A program made the position numbers and the translations under genes. The notes beneath the pieces were generated by a model. It was given only the letters and a program-made list of their open reading frames with translations, did no database searches and was not told the DNA's origin. Shown here piece after piece: positions 58,801 to 64,000 of a stretch of 64,000 bases of DNA; within the stretch, counting starts at the first letter, position 1, and each line of letters starts with the position of its first letter. The stretch lies in contig CM042966.1 in NCBI GenBank assembly GCA_023678885.1, positions 28,410,028-28,474,027 on the forward strand. Reading direction: 5' to 3'. Origin of the DNA: Pogostemon cablin (Eukaryota; Streptophyta; Magnoliopsida; Lamiales; Lamiaceae).

Positions 58801-61223
58801 CAGCTAATGCACCAGCATCCACAGCAGCTGTCTGATCTGCTGGTAGTGGTTTAATTGCATCAGCCAGCCCTTGTTGGATCAGTACAGCCTCCATCTTCAT
58901 CCTCCACAAACTGAAATCAAATTTATCTGAAAACTTCTCCACATCAAACTTGGTTGTAACCATGATTCTTCCCTTCTGATCTGATATTGTGGCAGCTTCT
59001 TCTTCTTCCCACAGACGGCGCCACTTCTTATGAAAACTTAAGCAAATACTTAATGAAGATCACTCAAGAACTTTCACTCACTTAATTGTTTGATCACTCA
59101 CGTTTTACACACGAATCGATTGATAAATGAAGAATGAAATTAAAGAGATCAACACAAATATGTATAGTGGTTTGGCATAAGCCTATATCCACTTTGAAGG
59201 AACAATCACTCACTTAGGATGATTACAATATACAACTTAAGGAAGATGATGATGATCTTATTCACATATAAACCCTAATGTGCTTCTAATCTTGTAACTG
59301 ATGTGTTGTTTGCTTGGAATGGATTTATCAGCTGCTCATTGTGCTTATATGCACACCAGCAACTCAACTGCCATGCTGCAGATTGATACTTCATGTGGGA
59401 AGCTAGTTTGTTAGCTCAACCAACTAACAAACTCAACTAACTAAAAACCTAACTAACTTGATTCCATTCTTCAATGCACGGTTGAGATGAATCTGATGTG
59501 ATGACTTCTTGATCACACTCCAACTTCTGCAGCTCCTTTATTGTTGATCCTCATCAACACTTCAACACCAATTACCACACTCCACCCGTCTTGGCTGCAT
59601 GACAACACACATACATACAAGTGCATGCATGCATGTCTATCACACAACAATGTGTGTGTGTGTTTTCTCTACCCTAATTAATAGCTAGGAATCCCTCTAA
59701 TATGTATTCCATTAATATTGTCGATGATGGAGAATAAAAAAAAGATAGAATTACACCATTTATCAGCTCAAGGAAGCACAGCCGACATCTACAAAGGAAA
59801 ATGGCGAGGGTTGGACGTTGCCATCAAGTGCATGTACCCCGATTTCTTCCGATCCAACGAGGACGGTGTCGGCTTCTTCGCCCAAGAAGTCGAGACCCTA
59901 TCGAGGCAGCGCCACCCCTTCGTCCTCCACCTCATCGGGGCATCTCTCGACCCACCCGAAAACTGCTGGATTGTCACTGAATTTTTCAACACGAATTTGA
60001 GAGACTGGCTGCATGGCAATGGAAAAAGACAAAAGGAAAGAACAGCTACTCTTCCACCATTGAAGGAGAGAGTTGGGAAAGCTTTAGAGATTGCTCAAGC
60101 AATGCAGTACCTCCATGAAAGCAGCCCCAAGATTCTTCATCGTGATCTCAAACCTAGCAACATCTTCTTGGATGATGCTTTTCATGTTAGGGTTGCCGAT
60201 TTCGGACATGCCCGTTTCTTGATCGACGGAGAGAAGGCTCTAACGGGAGAAACAGGTACCAGTAGTTGGAGTTTAAAACATAAATCGTACCATATTCTGT
60301 TCCATATCTTTTTACTTTATTTGAAAGATTTATTTTCGTCCCAAATCTTTCAATTTTGTTCCGATTTCGTCCCAAAATAATATTTATTTATAAATTTCGT
60401 GTCATAACTTTATAAAAACACCGATTTAGTCTCATCCTATGAAATTAGAAAAAATAAACATTTTTAAGTAAAAAAAAAGGAAAAAACTTGTGTGCTAGGG
60501 GACACACCGTGCCCCCATGGAAACACAAGAATTTAATATTAGAAATTTTTGTATTTTAATGAGGGCACAGTGTATTCCGGGGCACATGAGATCAACTAAA
60601 AAAATTATGAGAATTTAAAAGTTATTGTACTATTTTGGAAAAAATATTTTTTTTGAAATTATTTTTAATAAAGTAAATTTTGTTGGAAACGATTTTAACT
60701 TTAAACTCTCAGTAGTTGTGCGATTGACGGAGAGAGAAATTTTTTTCCCCGACTAATTTAATTTTACATGAAATTATTTTTTATTAGTTTGTGTGACTAT
60801 TTTTAGGTACATTTGTTTACATGGCACCAGAGGTGATCAAATGTGGGGCTTATGACCAAAAATGCGATGTTTATAGCTTTGGCATCATATTAAATGAACT
60901 AATCACTGGAGAATATCCTTATATCCACACTGATTTTGGACCTTCCAAGGTGCGTTTTTATTTTTATTTAACATTTTTTAAAAATATTAAATTATTTCGT
61001 TTTATTTAATTTCTTTTTCTTGTATGATTATGAGCAGATAGCCTTTGAAGTTGCAGAAAATGGACTTAGACCAGCCATTGCCAAAGTGGATGACCAAATG
61101 GAAGCTATTATTGAGCTCATAGCTACATCATGGGATCAAGAACCTCAATCTAGACCTAATTTCTCTGAAATTACATCCATTTTAAGAATTATCAAAAACA
61201 GATTAAATGATAACTCCGAATAG
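52828..61223 (+). CDS. Raf-like (TKL) serine/threonine protein kinase
   Basis: Five exons: 52828-53037, 53485-53808, 59745-60255, 60807-60949 and 61038-61223, giving 457 residues. All introns are GT-AG and the frame is kept; the acceptor of exon 2 (TGTGAAG|GTT) has a poor pyrimidine tract. Exon 1 is basic; exons 1-2 have a short coiled coil (EEIDKEVEKQKEV), then a Pro-rich stretch and NGWYIHPQE, which leads into the kinase domain in exon 3. Seen there: nucleotide loop GSTADIYKG with Ala for the first Gly, VAIK Lys206, Glu near 226, HRDLKPSN (Asp312), DFG (Asp330), then MAPE in exon 4 and DVYSFGIIL. The catalytic residues are complete, so it should phosphorylate Ser/Thr in the cytosol; its pathway is unknown. 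Intron 2 (5.9 kb) holds a Copia element and intron 3 a MITE. Confidence 0.87.
54320..54928 (-). repeat. Copia 3' LTR
   Basis: 609 bp; contains TTGTTAGTTAGTTGG-type repeats that are shorter than in the other LTR. Confidence 0.92.
55017..55400 (-). pseudogene. Copia RNase H
   Basis: Last pol domain: STTEAEFVAL carries the Glu, HCDNQSAMHL the Asp, and KHIDVRLYLIRD and DNPADMFTK are the conserved Copia C-terminal blocks. It is in a different frame from the RT piece upstream (overlap near 55382-55400), so a frameshift separates them. RNase H degrades the RNA template during reverse transcription. Confidence 0.93.
55382..56763 (-). pseudogene. Copia reverse transcriptase
   Basis: 56763-56440 covers the start of RT (WIVAMEEELLSLHKN), then a frame change near 56440 and another near 56095. 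56089-55382 has the catalytic YVDD in LLLYVDDILIT, the block GMHIERNRSAGEL, SAVGSLMYAIVCCRPDLAY and the start of the RNase H connection (GYVDAYYAAK, with Ala/Tyr where Asp-Ser is usual). At least two frameshifts make this RT inactive as it stands. Confidence 0.93.
56764..57724 (-). pseudogene. Copia integrase
   Basis: 57724-56951 has the zinc-binding HHCC module (LWHRRLAHVSE, CEDCILSK), the catalytic core with HTDLCGP, FISLIDDYSRK, RSDNGLEF and the Glu in TPQQNSVAERMN, and VIGCQAYS at the end. A frame change near 56950 leads to 56949-56764 with VRCVMIGYP and KGYKLW, the C-terminal GKGY-like region. Integrase inserts the DNA copy into the host genome. Confidence 0.94.
57657..58133 (-). pseudogene. 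Copia protease and start of GAG-pre-integrase
   Basis: WVLDSGCTFHMT has the aspartic protease active site with Asp-Ser-Gly. It is followed by LLGNDQAIKIEGIGSV and VRYVPGLRRNLISLGML, the standard Copia downstream blocks. A frame change near 57660-57720 separates it from integrase. Confidence 0.93.
58197..58963 (-). pseudogene. Copia Gag
   Basis: 58963-58475 starts with an ATG right after the primer region and has the UBN2-like Gag domain (FDFSLWRMKMEAVLIQQGL, WKKLADLYM). A frame change near 58480 leads to 58481-58197, with a Lys-rich segment and a CCHC zinc knuckle CFHCNKPGHFKKQC. Gag forms the particle and binds RNA. Confidence 0.92.
59026..59649 (-). repeat. Copia 5' LTR
   Basis: 624 bp, next to the primer site. 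Compared with the 3' LTR it has an extra 12-16 bp in the CAACTAACAAACTCAACTAA region and point differences. Confidence 0.92.
60269..60708. mobile_element. MULE-type MITE in kinase intron 3
   Basis: GAGTTTAAAACATAAATCG and, inverted, GAGTTTAAAGTTAAAATCG are the ends. CAGTAGTTG occurs at 60260-60268 and 60710-60718, a 9-bp target duplication with one extra base at the right junction. The interior resembles 28329-28638 and the MULE at 16904 (CCATATCTTTTTACTTTATT, CACCGATTTAGTCTCATCC). It starts 13 bp after the splice donor and makes up about 80% of the intron. Confidence 0.85.
60478..60600. mobile_element. Small repeat nested in the intron 3 MITE
   Basis: CTTGTGTGCTAGGGGACACA at the left and, inverted, CTCATGTGCCCCGGAATACA at the right, with GTGCCC and GGGCAC inside. 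About 120 bp. The outer MITE resumes on both sides. Related in style to the GTGTGCACCC elements at 42828 and 62371. Confidence 0.6.
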
Positions 61224-61790
61224 CATAGTATCAATTTTACATTTTATTTTATTTCAAGAAGTTTTTAATTTCCAATTGAGTAACAATTTAACTAATAAAT
61301 ACTCCATTAGCTTAGGTTGTCTCATTTTCTTATTCATTCAATATGAGTCACGATCGATAGTACTACATTCATATGTACTGTACATTCGGATTGGTACGTT
61401 TAAATTTAATTTAATTTAATTTAATTATATGAAATGACATTAAATTTTTTAAACTAATAAGGTAAAAAATTTTAAGGGCAAATGATAGGGTACTAATTAA
61501 ATACTAAAACTGTAAAACAGTAATTCATTTAAATGGAATGAATTTGAAATCATAAAAAATAATTAAATCATTAATGTAAATAATATATTCTTAATCAAAA
61601 AATAAAATAATAAGCATCTACCATTAATTAATACCTGTGGGATGAAATTATATTATTTATTTTTAATACTTATTAAGAGTTTATGATGATAGAATAGAAA
61701 ATATATTAGGATCCAAATTAATATGGGAATTTGTTATGATAATTTTTTTGGGAAGAAGGGGATGCGTCTTAATTAAAAAACTGCAAATAA
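61224..61790 (+). other. Kinase 3' flank
   Basis: AATAAA at 61294-61299, 71 bp after the stop, is a candidate poly(A) signal. Otherwise AT-rich with a small (TTTAA)n run at about 61402-61425. ORF 61207-61419 is chance. Confidence 0.5.
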
Positions 61791-61794
61791 ATTA

Positions 61795-62085
61795 ATATCG
61801 GCCCATATTGTAAGCCCAAATAAATTTTTTTTCTGTTTCAATTTAATCCCACGTCCGTGTTAGTGGGCTACTCCGATGCCATCAAATAGTCGCTTCTCTC
61901 CTTAAATTGATGGGCCTAATGTTTGCTTCTTATTTCACTGAAATGGGGCCCAAGTAAATGTAAATGGCAGCTGCGGCTTTCTTCTGAGTGGGCCAGCTAT
62001 AGTGAAAAATGGGCTTCACTGTTCAGTTAATTCAAGTAATGGGCTGCCATTGGCAGACGCTACAAAAATGGGCCGCCCATTTTTT
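61795..62085. promoter_or_regulatory. Cluster of site II-like GGGCC/GGGCT motifs
   Basis: Nine GGCCC/GGGCC/GGGCT/GCCCA motifs in about 290 bp (near 61799, 61813, 61863, 61911, 61945, 61988, 62010, 62038, 62067), in an otherwise AT-rich region. Such clusters, bound by TCP factors, mark promoters of growth and housekeeping genes. No gene with an obvious start is adjacent on either strand. Confidence 0.45.
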
Positions 62086-62370
62086 ATTTATTTATTTTCA
62101 AGAATGTTGCACTCGAATTAATTTATTGCTTTAGCATACTGAACTTTTAGGAAGACTTGTGTACTAAATAAAGCAGAGCGATTATATTAAACTGTAATTT
62201 GTTCATCATTCTGCCAACTAACTCACTCTATTATCCTCATTCTCTCTACTTAATTCGAAAAGCACGCTTTGAATTCAATTATTCAACTTTAAAATAGCAA
62301 AAAGCTTGCATATTGATGAAATTTAAATAGTATATATACATAATAGGAGCAAAACTCTAATTATATCTCT

Positions 62371-62655
62371 TAAGGCAAAAACTTATGTGCGCCCGGGCGC
62401 ACAGAAGCACTTTCCGTTTACCTTTAGAATTTTGTTTTAAATTGTATACCCTTTAGTATAAAGACGTGTACCCTTTATTTTCTTAAAAAAAATAAAAAAA
62501 TATTAATGAAAAGTGTATAATATTTAAAACAAAATGGTGTACCCTTATTAATTAAAGTGTATACCCTTTAGAACAAAATAATATACTCTTATTCATAATA
62601 CTAAATTATAAAGTCACATGGTGTGCACCCAGTCGCACGCAAGCCTCACTCATAA
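62371..62655 (+). mobile_element. MITE, GTGTGCACCC...GTATACCC family
   Basis: GGCAAAAACTTATGTGCGCC, GTATACCCTTTAGTATAAAG, TGTGTACCCTTTATTTTC, TGGTGTACCCTTATTAATT and GGTGTGCACCCAGTCGCAC follow the unit at 42828-43102 closely. This free copy shows that the unit is an element of its own. No ORF. Confidence 0.75.
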
Positions 62656-62746
62656 ATTAATGTAAATAGAGTGAAAATATTTTAAACAATTACTCATAAT
62701 TAAATGAGGCATAGAATAACTTTAAACTTAAAGTTATTGCAATAAC

Positions 62747-62818
<72 letters not shown>
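62747..62818. repeat. (TA)n microsatellite
   Basis: About 70 bp of TA. Confidence 0.96.
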
Positions 62819-62820
<2 letters not shown>

Positions 62821-63142
62821 TAATTGCGAATACGTTACTATAAATAATTTTTAAGAATATGATTGTCGCGATGTGGTTAATCATTGTATTTTTTATTTTA
62901 ATATTATATATATTATCTTTCTATTTTTATATTTTATTATTATATATTAACATGTATTATTATTACTATTATATATCTCCAAAATATTTATTCATATCTA
63001 CAAAATATCTGATAAGTCTTTATTCAATTAATTATTTCAAGAAAATAATTATCTAAATATTATAATATATTGAATAAAAATAGATCCACCATTAAAAAAA
63101 GTTACACTCCTTTCATTTTATTATAGGACAACATTTAAAAAT

Positions 63143-63494
63143 TAATTATTCTAAAAAATTTTATTTAATTACCTCAAAAATTTAATTAAAAAAATATTTA
63201 TAAAAATATTTATTTAACATAAATATTATACTATTTATAATTATATGTACAACATTATTTAGGTTATAAATATATCTAAAATAAAAAATAATGAATATCA
63301 TGTAACACACGGACAATAATTACTCTAAAAAATTTTATTTAATTACCACAAAGCTTCAATTAAAAAAATAATATTTACAAAAATATTTATTTAACATAAA
63401 TATTATACTATTTATAGTTATATATACAACATTATTTAGGTTATAAATATATCTAAAATAAAAAATAATGAATATCATGTAACACACAGACAAA
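63143..63494. repeat. Tandem duplication, two ~175-bp units
   Basis: CTAAAAAATTTTATTTAATT at 63151 and 63325, and AATATCATGTAACACAC at the end of each unit. The units also share ACAACATTATTTAGGTTATA. Differences are few, so the duplication is fairly young. The remaining 62819-63142 and 63771-64000 hold no supported feature. Confidence 0.9.
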
Positions 63495-63655
63495 AATAAA
63501 AAATAAACAATTATATAAATTAATAATTTAACTAAAGTATTTAATTAACATAAATATTTTGTTCATAATAATAATAAAATATATTTAAACTAATTTATTT
63601 TATTAATTTAAGATAAAGTATACTAATTAATCTGTGTAGTACACGGGAGAAAAAA

Positions 63656-63772
<117 letters not shown>

Positions 63773-64000
63773 TATCTAAAGTCAACTTCTTTTTCCCGTT
63801 CAAAATTTTGTATCAAAATCTCATCAATTTCTCACTTCTTCTCAATTTCTCTTCAATTTCTCACCACTCATTTTATTCCATTTTACTTAAATAAATACAT
63901 TTAGGTACTATACTATCACATTTTTTATTCCTAATAATTTTATGTCCAACAAAATAATTAAAATTAAAGATATTATTTTTGCACCCTTATTTTTTTTTTC

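Larger units (their letters stand above)
54320..59649 (-). mobile_element. Copia LTR retrotransposon in kinase intron 2
   Basis: LTRs 54320-54928 (3' LTR) and 59026-59649 (5' LTR) are about 95% alike; termini TGTTGTGTG and CATAAGA on the minus strand. Target duplications ATGTG lie at 54315-54319 and 59650-59654. The primer site TGGCGCCGTCTGTGGGA (59023-59007) follows the 5' LTR. Order gag, protease, integrase, RT, RNase H is that of Ty1/Copia. Frameshifts and stops separate several domains, so it is not autonomous now. It is antisense to the kinase gene and must be spliced out with intron 2. Confidence 0.95.

Noticed and set aside
59718..59744. ATG at 59718 as the start of a short kinase
   Set aside because: The frame works from there, but an AAAG acceptor at 59744 joins exon 3 perfectly to exon 2 (WYIHPQE followed by IELHHL), so the longer gene model is better.

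Overview
The window is nuclear DNA of a flowering plant, most likely a eudicot. It is about two thirds A+T. It has genes split by GT-AG introns, plant transposon families (Mutator-like elements or MULEs, Stowaway MITEs, Copia and Gypsy LTR elements, TRIMs, a tRNA-type SINE) and an old integrated plant pararetrovirus. There are no bacterial features, rRNA genes, intact tRNA genes or CRISPR arrays. Only two host genes look intact: a BIG GRAIN 1-like gene (38435-39454, +) and a five-exon Raf-like protein kinase gene (52828-61223, +). A third, a FAR1-related (FRS) gene (1594-4589, -), keeps its exon structure but is broken by stops and frameshifts.

Layout from left to right. 1-4800 holds the FRS pseudogene and a recurring GGTTACTC-like motif. 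5150-7480 is a possible inverted-repeat-bounded element holding a GC-richer ORF, a 279-bp TRIM and a tandem duplication. 8220-11780 is a pile of Stowaway MITEs, an LTR copy and a complex repeat array that has co-amplified a piece of TRIM. 12200-16900 is AT-rich and gene-free. 16904-25268 has MULE-type ends (similar inverted termini, a perfect 10-bp target duplication) and contains an almost unit-length, decayed Caulimoviridae genome on the minus strand, with primer site, capsid, movement, protease, RT-RNase H and transactivator regions, promoter and poly(A) site. 28329-28638 is a small relative of that MULE family. 30232-33644 has a Stowaway/SINE tandem duplication followed by a non-autonomous Gypsy-type element, which is itself split by a solo LTR. 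33650-38200 is gene-free, with TRIM and MITE remnants and a long TA tract inside a palindrome.

The BIG GRAIN 1-like gene follows, with a Stowaway MITE ending about 80 bp upstream of its TATA-like box. 42001-44302 is a long foldback element of about 1 kb arms with a perfect 9-bp target duplication, so it is also MULE-like. 44500-52800 is gene-free and rich in MITEs and microsatellites. The kinase gene then runs across a 5.3-kb Copia element in intron 2 (antisense) and a MULE-type MITE with another small repeat nested in it in intron 3. After the kinase come a cluster of GGGCC/GGGCT site II-like motifs, one more MITE, TA tracts and a tandem duplication.

The most noteworthy items are the pararetrovirus enclosed in MULE termini, its duplicated TGACG (as-1-like) enhancer, the foldback MULE, the array that mixes LTR and TRIM sequence, and the layered insertions in the kinase introns. 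All calls come from reading the sequence; no database search was run.
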